Positions 8,595 through 16,277 of a DNA stretch of 64,000 nt are shown in pieces. The notes under the pieces are model-generated. The model searched no databases. It was not told the DNA's origin and was given only the letters and a program-made list of their open reading frames with translations. Origin of the DNA: DATCHW01 sp036508135. Lineage in GTDB: Bacteria; Bacteroidota; Ignavibacteria; Tepidaquicellales; Tepidaquicellaceae. Both the position numbers and the translations under genes were made by a program. Location of the stretch: contig DATCHW010000013.1 of assembly GCA_036508135.1 (NCBI GenBank), forward strand, positions 1-64,000, given 5' to 3'. Positions within the stretch are counted from its first letter, which is position 1. Each line of letters starts with the position of its first letter.

Positions 8595-9860
8595 ATGTAC
8601 TTAAGAACCAAATACGACCTTAAACAGGAGTTGAATGTAATTAAAGAGGCAGGTTTATATAAGGAAGAGAGAGTTTTGCTTTCAGAGCAGAAGGCAAACA
8701 TCAATGTTGAATATCCGGGCGGTTCAAAACCGAGAGAAGTTCTGAATTTCTGCTCTAATAATTATCTGGGACTTGCAAACCATCCCAGTATTTTAAAGGC
8801 GGCACATAAAACACTGGACGAATTCGGCTTCGGACTGGCTTCCGTGAGATTTATTTGCGGAACGCAAAGCATTCATAAGCAGCTGGAGGAAAAGATTGCA
8901 AATTTCTATCAGACTGACGATACAATATTATATTCATCATGTTTTGATGCAAACGGAGGACTTTTCGAAAGCATTCTTGGCTCGGACGACGTTATCATCA
9001 CTGATGCTTTGAACCACGCAAGTATTATTGACGGCATCAGACTCTGCAAGGCAAAGAGAATGATATTCGAGCACTCGGATATGAAATCGCTTGAGCAGAA
9101 ACTGATACACGCACGCGAAGGTTCGGATATCTGGGAACACACAGGACTTGCACACGGACCTGTTCCTGCAAAAAATATAATAATTGCCACAGACGGAGTA
9201 TTCTCGATGGACGGAGATATTGCAAACATAAAGGGAATAATAAATCTTGCAAATAAATATGATGCGATGGTAATGGTTGACGATTCACACGCGACGGGAT
9301 TTTTAGGAAAGAACGGAAGAGGCGCGGTGGAATTTTGCGGATGCCTGGGAGAAGTTGACATTATCACTTCTACACTCGGAAAAGCAATGGGAGGTGCATC
9401 CGGCGGATTTACAACCGGTAAGAGAGAGATAATTGAAATGCTGAGACAGCGTTCGAGACCATACCTCTTTTCAAATACACTTGCTCCTTCAATTGCAGGT
9501 GCTGCTATTGCGGCTTTCGACCTGCTGGATAAAAGCAACGACCTCCGCGAAAAGCTAATGGAAAACACGAAGCATTTCCGTACAGAAATGACTAAACTCG
9601 GATTCGATATTATCAAAAGCGTTCACCCGATAATCCCGGTTCTTTTCAGAAAGTTCGGTGATGATGCAAAACTTGCCGCAAATATGTCAAAGGATTTATA
9701 TGAGGAAGGGATTTATGCAATAGGATTTTCATATCCCGTAGTACCGAAAGGACAGGCGAGAATAAGGGTTCAGATTTCAGCGGCACACTCTGAAGAGAAT
9801 ATTAACAAAGCAATTTCTGCGTTCGAATTAGTTGGGAAAAAGCACGGAGTAATAAAATAG
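8595..9860 (+). CDS. kbl: Glycine C-acetyltransferase (2-amino-3-ketobutyrate CoA ligase)
   Basis: A 421-residue alpha-oxoamine synthase. The PLP lysine is Lys263 in STLGKAMGGASGG. Other motifs are NFCSNNYLGLANHP (51-64), DGVFSMDGDIA (200-210) and VDDSHATGFLGKNGRG (228-243). These wordings fit Kbl, which cleaves 2-amino-3-oxobutyrate with CoA to glycine and acetyl-CoA in threonine breakdown. About 20 extra residues (REGSDIWEHTGLAHGPVPAK, 174-193) lengthen it relative to the usual ~398. No tdh gene is adjacent, so related synthases (serine palmitoyltransferase, KBL-like) cannot be fully excluded. The TAG stop abuts the next gene's TTG start. Confidence 0.82.
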   Translation: MYLRTKYDLKQELNVIKEAGLYKEERVLLSEQKANINVEYPGGSKPREVLNFCSNNYLGLANHPSILKAAHKTLDEFGFGLASVRFICGTQSIHKQLEEKIANFYQTDDTILYSSCFDANGGLFESILGSDDVIITDALNHASIIDGIRLCKAKRMIFEHSDMKSLEQKLIHAREGSDIWEHTGLAHGPVPAKNIIIATDGVFSMDGDIANIKGIINLANKYDAMVMVDDSHATGFLGKNGRGAVEFCGCLGEVDIITSTLGKAMGGASGGFTTGKREIIEMLRQRSRPYLFSNTLAPSIAGAAIAAFDLLDKSNDLREKLMENTKHFRTEMTKLGFDIIKSVHPIIPVLFRKFGDDAKLAANMSKDLYEEGIYAIGFSYPVVPKGQARIRVQISAAHSEENINKAISAFELVGKKHGVIK

Positions 9861-11204
9861 TTGCTAATTTACAAATACATACTGAAGGCACTTGTAGGAC
9901 CGTTTATATTCGCACTTGTAACTGTAATGTTCCTCTTTCTATTCCAGTTCCTCATAAAATCAATAGAGCAGCTTGTCGGAAAGGGATTGAGTATCTGGGT
10001 GATAACTCAGTTAATCTCGCTGAATCTTGCCTGGATGGTAACGCTTGCAGTACCAATGGCAGTGCTTGTAGCAACCCTGATGGCATTCGGCACGCTGGCT
10101 GCCAATAATGAAATCACAATTATGAAAGCAAGCGGAATCAGTCTGAAAAAGTTGATGATTCCCGTGCTTATTTTAGCGGTGGTACTTTTTTACCTGATGA
10201 TAAAATTTAATAATGATGTTCTGCCTGAAGCAAACCATCAGGCAAGAATGCTGATGGGTGATATATCGAGAACGAAACCTACATTCATACTTGAGTCGGG
10301 AAAGTTTTCCGAAGATATGGGCGGTGTAAAAATATTTGTGAAGAAAACTTTTGAGAACAGTAATAACCTCGAAGGAATATATGTTTATGATTTTGCAAAT
10401 CCCACCTCAAGAAATCTCATAACTGCAAAATCCGGAGATATAGGTTTCACGAGCGATTTTAAATATATTGTGATGAACCTGAATGACGGCGAGATACATC
10501 AGATAAGTATAACTGATCCGGCAAATAAATACAGGAAGATTGAATTCAAACATCACAGGATAACTTTCAGTTCGGAGGGGTTCGGATTTCAACGGACACA
10601 GGATAATGCATTTATACGCGGAGACAGGGAACTCTCTGCTCATGATTTAAACGCAAAGATTGACAGTGTAAAAGTCGAACAGAAAAGAAACAATGCGAAT
10701 TTCCTTAAAACCATTAATAATGATTTTATTACACTCAGTAAAATAAAATTCAGAGATACGATATATACGAAAACTGAAACCATTAAAAACGAGCCTGATA
10801 AAAAATTAATTTCTGTCGATGCTTTCAACAATTATGACTCGGTTTACATTATTTATAAAAAGTTTGTCATGAGTAAGGAAATATACACCGGTCAACTTAT
10901 TTATAATACACAGGTGGAGAAGCAGATAGATATATATGATGTCGAGGTATATAAAAAGTATTCGATACCTTTTGCCTGTGTGGTGTTTGCATTAATCGGT
11001 GCACCATTGGGATACAGAGTGAGGAGAGGCGGATTCGGAATTGCAGCGGGATTTTCTCTTTTATTTTTTTTAATTTACTGGATTGCACTTATGGGCGGGG
11101 AAAAGCTTGCGGACAGGGCGCTTTTCAGTCCGTTTCTCGGAATGTGGATAGTGAATATAATACTTGGATTATTCGGATTGTATTTAATGTTTAAATCTTC
11201 TTAA
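9861..11204 (+). CDS. LptF/LptG family lipopolysaccharide export permease
   Basis: A 447-residue YjgP/YjgQ-type permease. The N-terminal membrane helices (LKALVGPFIFALVTVMFLFLFQFLI ...) include the conserved VPMAVLVATLMAFGTLAANNEITIMKASGIS stretch. A large periplasmic beta-jellyroll follows (about 130-350), then C-terminal helices with IPFACVVFALIGAPLGYRVRRGG. With LptB it would move LPS from the inner membrane to the Lpt bridge. Translation starts at a TTG directly after the kbl stop, suggesting coupling. FCB genomes often encode two such permeases; which one this is cannot be told here. Confidence 0.88.
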   Translation: MLIYKYILKALVGPFIFALVTVMFLFLFQFLIKSIEQLVGKGLSIWVITQLISLNLAWMVTLAVPMAVLVATLMAFGTLAANNEITIMKASGISLKKLMIPVLILAVVLFYLMIKFNNDVLPEANHQARMLMGDISRTKPTFILESGKFSEDMGGVKIFVKKTFENSNNLEGIYVYDFANPTSRNLITAKSGDIGFTSDFKYIVMNLNDGEIHQISITDPANKYRKIEFKHHRITFSSEGFGFQRTQDNAFIRGDRELSAHDLNAKIDSVKVEQKRNNANFLKTINNDFITLSKIKFRDTIYTKTETIKNEPDKKLISVDAFNNYDSVYIIYKKFVMSKEIYTGQLIYNTQVEKQIDIYDVEVYKKYSIPFACVVFALIGAPLGYRVRRGGFGIAAGFSLLFFLIYWIALMGGEKLADRALFSPFLGMWIVNIILGLFGLYLMFKSS

Positions 11205-11217
11205 CTATATTAAGTAT

Positions 11218-11311
11218 GCCAAGCCCCGGACAATATAATATTGCCCAATCCCGTCAGGTTCGGAAGAAAGCAGCGGTAAGCATCTATTATATGTGATTTG
11301 GGTGTCTTGGC
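11218..11311 (+). ncRNA. ffs: Signal recognition particle RNA (small bacterial SRP RNA)
   Basis: The diagnostic domain IV core is present: CCGTCAGGTTCGGAAGAAAG at 11251-11270, then CAGCGGTAAG to 11280, equivalent to the GGTCAGG / GGAAG / AGCAG tetraloop and symmetric loop bound by Ffh. The ends pair as GCCAAG (11218-11223) with CTTGGC (11306-11311). A run of T follows directly (11312-11320) as its terminator. Length about 95 nt, typical of the 4.5S type. It lies 13 bases beyond the LptF/G stop and may be processed from that transcript or have its own promoter. Confidence 0.93.
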
Positions 11312-11376
11312 TTTTTTTTTAATGAAAAGATTTTTAATATATATTTAAAATTTAACCACAGGTCAGATCAAAATTT

Positions 11377-12381
11377 ATGGAAAAAATCAAAATTGCTGTA
11401 GCAGGTCTCGGAGGAATCTCACAGGTAATGCATCTTCCGGCATTACGGAAGATGAACAACGTTGAAATAACGGCATTGTGCGACATTGATTTCACGAAAG
11501 CAAAGAACATTGCAAAACGATATAATATTTCCAAATATTATAAAGATGCAGGGGAAATGCTGGCAGATGGTCCGGAAATCGATGCGGTGATTGTTGCTGC
11601 ACGGACAGATGCTCATCACGATGTTACAATAAAATGCCTCGAAGCCGGAAAAAACGTCCTCGTGGAAAAGCCGCTTGCAAGAAATTATAAGGAAGCTTTT
11701 CGAATAGTCGAAGAAGCAGAGAAGCAGAAAAAAATCCTGATGGTAGGAATGAATAACAGGTTCAGAAACGATGTGATGATACAGAGAAGTTTTATTAAAG
11801 GTAAAGAAATTCAGGATGTGTTTTATGTTAAAACAGGATGGCTAAAGACTCAAAGTACAAACCAAAAATGGTTAATGGAAAGAGAAATATCGGGAGGCGG
11901 TGTGATACTCGATAACGGTGTTGTGATGCTTGATCTGGGACTCTGGATGCTCGATTTTCCGGAGATTCATTCCGTTAATGCCGTAAATTTTTTCCATAAT
12001 ACAAAATCTGTTGAAGATTCTAATTTCACTCTTGTAAAATTCAAAAGCGGCGCTGCACTAACGGTGGAAGTTAGCTGGAGCTTTTTAAGAAGCCGTGAAT
12101 TTTATTACTGCAATGTGTACGGTAAAACCGGAAGTACATCAATAAATCCTCTGAAAGTACTCAAGAAAATTGATTCTAATCTCCTTGAGATTACACCCAA
12201 AAATATCAAACCTATTCTGGATACTAAAAGCAGCTATGAAAATGAGATAAAGCATTTTGTTAACGTGATAACGGGCAAGGATAAACTTGTATCCACAGGA
12301 AAAGAAGCACTCGTAGTGATGCGGATTATTGATGCTGTTTATAAATCAGCTAAAGCCGGAAAGGAAATAATTTTTAAATAA
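11377..12381 (+). CDS. Gfo/Idh/MocA family NAD(P)-dependent oxidoreductase
   Basis: A 334-residue protein. The N-terminal Rossmann fold has GLGGISQ (10-16) and a strand ending in Asp (ALCDID, 34-39), typical of NAD preference. The family signature EKPLARN (about 96-102) contains the lysine of the EKP motif. The C-terminal alpha/beta domain (about 125-330) holds substrate determinants that I cannot assign. Members act on sugars, inositol or amino-sugar derivatives. It is a single gene; the next gene is convergent. Confidence 0.85.
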   Translation: MEKIKIAVAGLGGISQVMHLPALRKMNNVEITALCDIDFTKAKNIAKRYNISKYYKDAGEMLADGPEIDAVIVAARTDAHHDVTIKCLEAGKNVLVEKPLARNYKEAFRIVEEAEKQKKILMVGMNNRFRNDVMIQRSFIKGKEIQDVFYVKTGWLKTQSTNQKWLMEREISGGGVILDNGVVMLDLGLWMLDFPEIHSVNAVNFFHNTKSVEDSNFTLVKFKSGAALTVEVSWSFLRSREFYYCNVYGKTGSTSINPLKVLKKIDSNLLEITPKNIKPILDTKSSYENEIKHFVNVITGKDKLVSTGKEALVVMRIIDAVYKSAKAGKEIIFK

Positions 12382-12442
12382 ATTATTTTATCTTCACTAA
12401 ATAATAACCAGCAATAAGTTAGAGGATAACTTAAGGAAATAA

Positions 12443-12640
12443 TTACGGTTTATCTTTATTCTCTTTAGCGTCCTGGTTTACGGTTTTATTGATTTCTTCG
12501 TGAACATCACTTGATGCTTTTTTGAATTCCTTAATCCCTTTTCCAAGACCCTGCATAAACTCGGGAATCTTTTTAGCTCCGAAGAGGACAAGAATTGCAA
12601 TTATTACTAAGATTATTTCAGGTGTTCCTAAACCGAACAT
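12443..12640 (-). CDS. tatA: Sec-independent translocase protein TatA
   Basis: A 65-residue protein with one N-terminal membrane helix (PEIILVIIAILVLFGAKKIPE), the Phe-Gly hinge (LFGAKKIP), an amphipathic helix (FMQGLGKGIKEFKK) and a charged tail. This is the complete TatA/TatE architecture forming the pore for folded twin-arginine proteins. It is the last gene of the purS-purQ-tatA run. No tatC is in the window. Confidence 0.92.
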   Translation of the reverse strand: MFGLGTPEIILVIIAILVLFGAKKIPEFMQGLGKGIKEFKKASSDVHEEINKTVNQDAKENKDKP

Positions 12641-12697
12641 TTTTTTTCTCCTTTAAATATTAAACAAAATTTTTTGTTAATTAAGTTCATATAAGAA

Positions 12698-13369
12698 CTA
12701 TTCAAAACTTTCTACCACACTCGATAATATTTTTATTCCGTCTGTATTTCCCAATATTTCATCTGCTGCGCGTTCCGGATGAGGCATCATACCGAGTATA
12801 TTCCGCTTTATATTTTGTATCCCTGCAATATTATATAAAGAGCCGTTTGGATTATCATTGTACGTAAATAATATCTGGTTATTGCTTATCAATTCCATCA
12901 AAATATTGTCATCGCAGAAATAGCATCCCTCGCCATGTGCGATAGGAATATTAATTACTTCTTTGATTTCGCAATTACCTGTGAATATGCTTTTATTGTT
13001 TTCAACTGTCAAGGACACTGTTTTGCATATAAACTGAAGGTTCTTATTTTTCAAAAGGACTCCGGGCAGCAAGCCGGTTTCGCATAATATCTGGAAGCCG
13101 TTGCAGATCCCTATAACCACACCGCCATTATTTGCAAAGTTGATAATATCCGACATCAGATTCGAGAATCTTGCAATTGCACCGCATCTGAGATAATCAC
13201 CGTATGAAAATCCTCCCGGAAGAATAATCAGGTTTCTATCCCCGATATTTCCTTCTTTATGCCATAGGAATTTTGTATCGACTTTTAAAATATCCTTGAA
13301 TGCAAAATATGCATCGTGGTCACAATTAGAGCCCGGAAAAACTACAATGCCGACTTTTGCTTTGCTCAT
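12698..13369 (-). CDS. purQ: Phosphoribosylformylglycinamidine synthase, glutaminase subunit PurQ
   Basis: A 223-residue class I glutamine amidotransferase. The nucleophile is Cys89 (GICNGFQIL) with His197 and Glu199 (PHPERA). FPGSNCDHD near the N-terminus and LPGGFSYGDYLR are PurQ-specific. It supplies ammonia to PurL for the fourth step of purine synthesis. Its ATG overlaps the purS TAA by one base (TAATG). purL is not in the window. Confidence 0.96.
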   Translation of the reverse strand: MSKAKVGIVVFPGSNCDHDAYFAFKDILKVDTKFLWHKEGNIGDRNLIILPGGFSYGDYLRCGAIARFSNLMSDIINFANNGGVVIGICNGFQILCETGLLPGVLLKNKNLQFICKTVSLTVENNKSIFTGNCEIKEVINIPIAHGEGCYFCDDNILMELISNNQILFTYNDNPNGSLYNIAGIQNIKRNILGMMPHPERAADEILGNTDGIKILSSVVESFE

Positions 13370-13626
13370 TATCCGCCGTCGGATTTAATTAAATCAAATT
13401 CATAATTTTCCATCACCTGATTAGCAAGGAGTTTTTTGCAAGCTTGTCCGGCAATATTTTCAGCTTCGTCTTTTTTATCCGTATCAATTTTTAGTTCAAT
13501 ATATTTTCCGATCCTTGTATCTATAATTTTATCAAAACCAAGGGATTTCAAAGAGCCTTCGACGGCTTTCCCCTGCGGATCGAGGATAGAACTTCTTAAA
13601 GTGATTTTAATTTTCGCAATAAACAT
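13369..13626 (-). CDS. purS: Phosphoribosylformylglycinamidine synthase subunit PurS
   Basis: An 85-residue protein of typical PurS length, with the family's opening (IKITLRSSILDPQGKAVEGSLKSLG) and a GKYIELKID strand. PurS bridges PurQ and small PurL, so the organism uses the three-subunit FGAM synthase. It is coupled to purQ by a one-base stop/start overlap. Confidence 0.95.
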   Translation of the reverse strand: MFIAKIKITLRSSILDPQGKAVEGSLKSLGFDKIIDTRIGKYIELKIDTDKKDEAENIAGQACKKLLANQVMENYEFDLIKSDGG

Positions 13627-13725
13627 AGAATATTTTTATGAATTAAAAATATATCAGAAATATTAAAATTGTAAGTCTTAAAATATTAATGGAGATAGGA
13701 ATAAAAAGAAATAAACGGTTTTAAA

Positions 13726-14556
13726 TTAATCTTTCTTTTTTAATCCTTTTTCGATTTTATCTTTTAAATCCTGAAGCATAGTTTTATTTATTTCAGTCGA
13801 GCCCTGAAAAGATTTTGCCGCTTCTTTTACGTCATTATTGTTTTTTCCTTCATCTTTTGCAGAATCTTTTTTCGTATATTCACTTCTGCCTACTTTATCT
13901 GTGCCTTCTTTACGCTCCGATTCAATTACTTTCTTTTCAGTTTTCATTTCATCTGTTGATTTATTCTTTGCAGTCTCTTCGCGGGGTTCAGCAGCTTTTT
14001 GTTCAATCAAAGGCAAAGCATTGTTCATTTTTATTTCTGATTCATTATCAGAAGATTTCATTGTTTCTGTTTTCGTCCTGACCTTATTTGTTCCCTGATC
14101 AGTATATTTTCGTTCCAAAGTACCCATAGAATTTTCGTTAGAACCAAAATCCTCCGTAATTTCTTTTCCAGGTAATTCATCTTTTTTAAGGGTTTCACCG
14201 GTGCTTCCGGAATTTGTTTGATTCGGCTGAGGAGAAGGCGTGTCCTGTGACATTGTGGTAACTTTTTCATTCACCACCGGTATATTATTTTTATTTGAAA
14301 TTAATATAACGGAAAACACCAATACCGCGACGACACCAAGCCCCAATGCAGGCACGAACCATGGTTGCCGCTTAGCACCAAAAAGTTTGCCGAAAAAACC
14401 TGCACCACGGACTTTCTGCTTTATTGCTTGCTCTTCTTCGAGTTCAATCCTTTTAATTTTATTCTGAAGATTGTTCAGGAAGTTTTCGTTTGCTTGAATT
14501 TTCGGTAAATTAAGGAGTTTATTCCTTATTTCAATATTTTCTTCATTTATTTCCAA
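13726..14556 (-). CDS. Probable membrane-bound anti-sigma factor
   Basis: A 276-residue protein with an N-terminal cytoplasmic helical segment (1-65, coiled-coil-like NNLQNKIKRIELEEEQ), one membrane helix (about 67-87) and a long, charged, low-complexity tail rich in K, E, T and N, presumably periplasmic. I do not recognise a zinc-binding anti-sigma motif. The role is inferred from position: it starts 28 bases past an ECF sigma factor and has the usual one-helix topology of such regulators. The repetitive tail could sense or bind envelope components. It could equally be an unrelated membrane protein. Confidence 0.6.
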   Translation of the reverse strand: MEINEENIEIRNKLLNLPKIQANENFLNNLQNKIKRIELEEEQAIKQKVRGAGFFGKLFGAKRQPWFVPALGLGVVAVLVFSVILISNKNNIPVVNEKVTTMSQDTPSPQPNQTNSGSTGETLKKDELPGKEITEDFGSNENSMGTLERKYTDQGTNKVRTKTETMKSSDNESEIKMNNALPLIEQKAAEPREETAKNKSTDEMKTEKKVIESERKEGTDKVGRSEYTKKDSAKDEGKNNNDVKEAAKSFQGSTEINKTMLQDLKDKIEKGLKKKD

Positions 14557-14584
14557 AACTTTTTGTAATTGTTTTTTACGATAA

Positions 14585-15184
14585 TTAATCGCTTGGTTTA
14601 TAAATATCTTTTAACAAAACTTTTAATTTTTCCCTGCCCCTGTTAATCCTTGATTTCACCGTTCCTATCGGAACGTTAAGTGTATTTGCTATCTCTTCAT
14701 AATCCAGGTCCTGAATATCCCTCAATATTATTGCTTCCCTGTAGGTTTCTTCAAGAGAGTTTATCGCTTTCTGAATATACTCGTTTTCAATCGAAGCATT
14801 TGCCTGAACATCCGGTTCGATAGTAGCAGCCGGAATATCAAAATCTTTATCATTCTCCGGATCATAGTCACTTATCGATAAAGTGCTCATCCTGCTTTTC
14901 TTTTTCAGAGAAGTTTTTGCAATATTAATTGCTATTGTATAGAACCATGTGGAGAATTTTGCTATTTCCTGATATAAATGCTTTGAGCGGTATAGTTTTA
15001 TAAATGCATCCTGAGCCAGGTCTTCCGAGTCGTCTTTATTACCAGTATATCTGAACAGAAAGTTCACAAGCCGATCTTTATAACGAATAACAATTTCGCT
15101 ATAAGCATCGTTGTTTCCTTCTTTAAACTCGCCTATTAACTGTTCATCCGTAAAACTTTTATATTCCCGCTTGCTATTCAGCAA
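14585..15184 (-). CDS. RNA polymerase ECF sigma factor (RpoE-like)
   Basis: A 199-residue group 4 sigma factor. Region 2 (about 25-95) includes DSEDLAQDAFIKLYRS and FSTWFYTIAINIAKTSLKKKSR, for -10 recognition. Region 4 (about 135-190) has LRDIQDLDYEEIANTLNVPIGTVKSRINRGREKLK, a clear -35 helix-turn-helix. The linker is acidic. Paired with the downstream membrane protein it probably forms an envelope-stress or signalling switch. Confidence 0.93.
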   Translation of the reverse strand: MLNSKREYKSFTDEQLIGEFKEGNNDAYSEIVIRYKDRLVNFLFRYTGNKDDSEDLAQDAFIKLYRSKHLYQEIAKFSTWFYTIAINIAKTSLKKKSRMSTLSISDYDPENDKDFDIPAATIEPDVQANASIENEYIQKAINSLEETYREAIILRDIQDLDYEEIANTLNVPIGTVKSRINRGREKLKVLLKDIYKPSD

Positions 15185-15230
15185 ATTTCTCTGTTTATTT
15201 AACTTAATTAATAATTTTTAGTTCCAGATA

Positions 15231-16274
15231 TTATAGCTTTGTAAGGTTATAAATTAAATCCGTCATAAATGGTTTATTATCCAGACCTGTTGATTTCATC
15301 GCTTTATCAGCATTATAAATATAGTCAAAAGCCTGCTTTAATTTAAGTTCATTAATTTTACTTTTGAATTCCTTTAAAATCCTGAGTTTTCTTTCATAAT
15401 CGCCCCAAAGTTTCAGTTCTTTAATAAGTTCCCACTTGCCCATTTTTTCAGCTACGGGATCCATCAATTTACTCACAGAAATCATTGACGAACTCAGCAG
15501 AACCACAAGAAAAATTTCAATATCTTCCTTCAGATTCATTTTATTATAAACCTGAATAGCTTTACCATAATTTCTTGTTAAAACAGCCTCTAAAAAATCG
15601 TTTTCGTCAAAATCTTTTGTGAATCCGATACAGAAATTGATATCATCTTTCGTAATTTCCTTTTTATCAATGCAGAAAGTTTTAAGTTTTTCTATTTCGG
15701 TATTTATTTCGTCATAAGACGGATTCAGAAATTGAATCAGGTGAAGTATCGAGTCATCGTTTATTTTATAATCTTTTAATTTCAATTTTATCCATTTCCT
15801 GAAATCATCTTCAGAATCAGAGTCAATAATAAAAGCGGAGAGTGTTTTTGTTAAGAAATCTTCATAATGTTCAAAGTTGAATTCTCTGTCAATTACAGCT
15901 ATGATAAGAATTATATCGGGACTGAAATTATTGATGTAATTTATCATAGATTGTCTCTCTGCATTAGTGAAACCGCCTTTTGTTCCGGCTCTTTTGAGAA
16001 CCTTCAGAATAACGATTTTCCTTTCGGAAAACATACTGATATTAGAACATTCATTTATAACCCCTTCTATATTCTTTTCGTCTGCATAAAAAGTATGAAC
16101 ATTTTCCTTTGAAACTGTTTCACCTAAAAAATTATTTGCAATCAGGGATGTAACTTCATCCAGTAATATTTTTTCGTGTGTGAAAAGAAGAATATTATTT
16201 GGAATAGTATCATTGTTTAGTTTTTTCTGAAGTTCAAGGTGGCTTATTTTGTATTTACTGTCTCTTTTTGCCAT
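15231..16274 (-). CDS. holA: DNA polymerase III subunit delta
   Basis: A 347-residue HolA-type clamp-loader subunit. N-terminal domain begins with ISHLELQKKLN and LLFTHEKILLDEVTSLIANNFL, followed by the family's VHTFYADEKNIEGVINECSNISMFSERKIVILK. The C-terminal collar domain ends with LKQAFDYIYNADKAMKSTGLDNKPFMTDLIYNLTKL. Delta opens the beta clamp. It lies 3 bases past the stop of the upstream peptidase/barrel gene. Confidence 0.88.
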   Translation of the reverse strand: MAKRDSKYKISHLELQKKLNNDTIPNNILLFTHEKILLDEVTSLIANNFLGETVSKENVHTFYADEKNIEGVINECSNISMFSERKIVILKVLKRAGTKGGFTNAERQSMINYINNFSPDIILIIAVIDREFNFEHYEDFLTKTLSAFIIDSDSEDDFRKWIKLKLKDYKINDDSILHLIQFLNPSYDEINTEIEKLKTFCIDKKEITKDDINFCIGFTKDFDENDFLEAVLTRNYGKAIQVYNKMNLKEDIEIFLVVLLSSSMISVSKLMDPVAEKMGKWELIKELKLWGDYERKLRILKEFKSKINELKLKQAFDYIYNADKAMKSTGLDNKPFMTDLIYNLTKL

Positions 16275-16277
16275 AAT

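Noticed and set aside
8909..9616. Long antisense open frame over kbl
   Set aside because: Serine/isoleucine-rich shadow of a well-supported gene on the other strand; no independent evidence.
13815..14098. Two overlapping antisense frames over the anti-sigma gene tail
   Set aside because: They result from the K/E-rich low-complexity tail read in reverse (F/L/S-rich).
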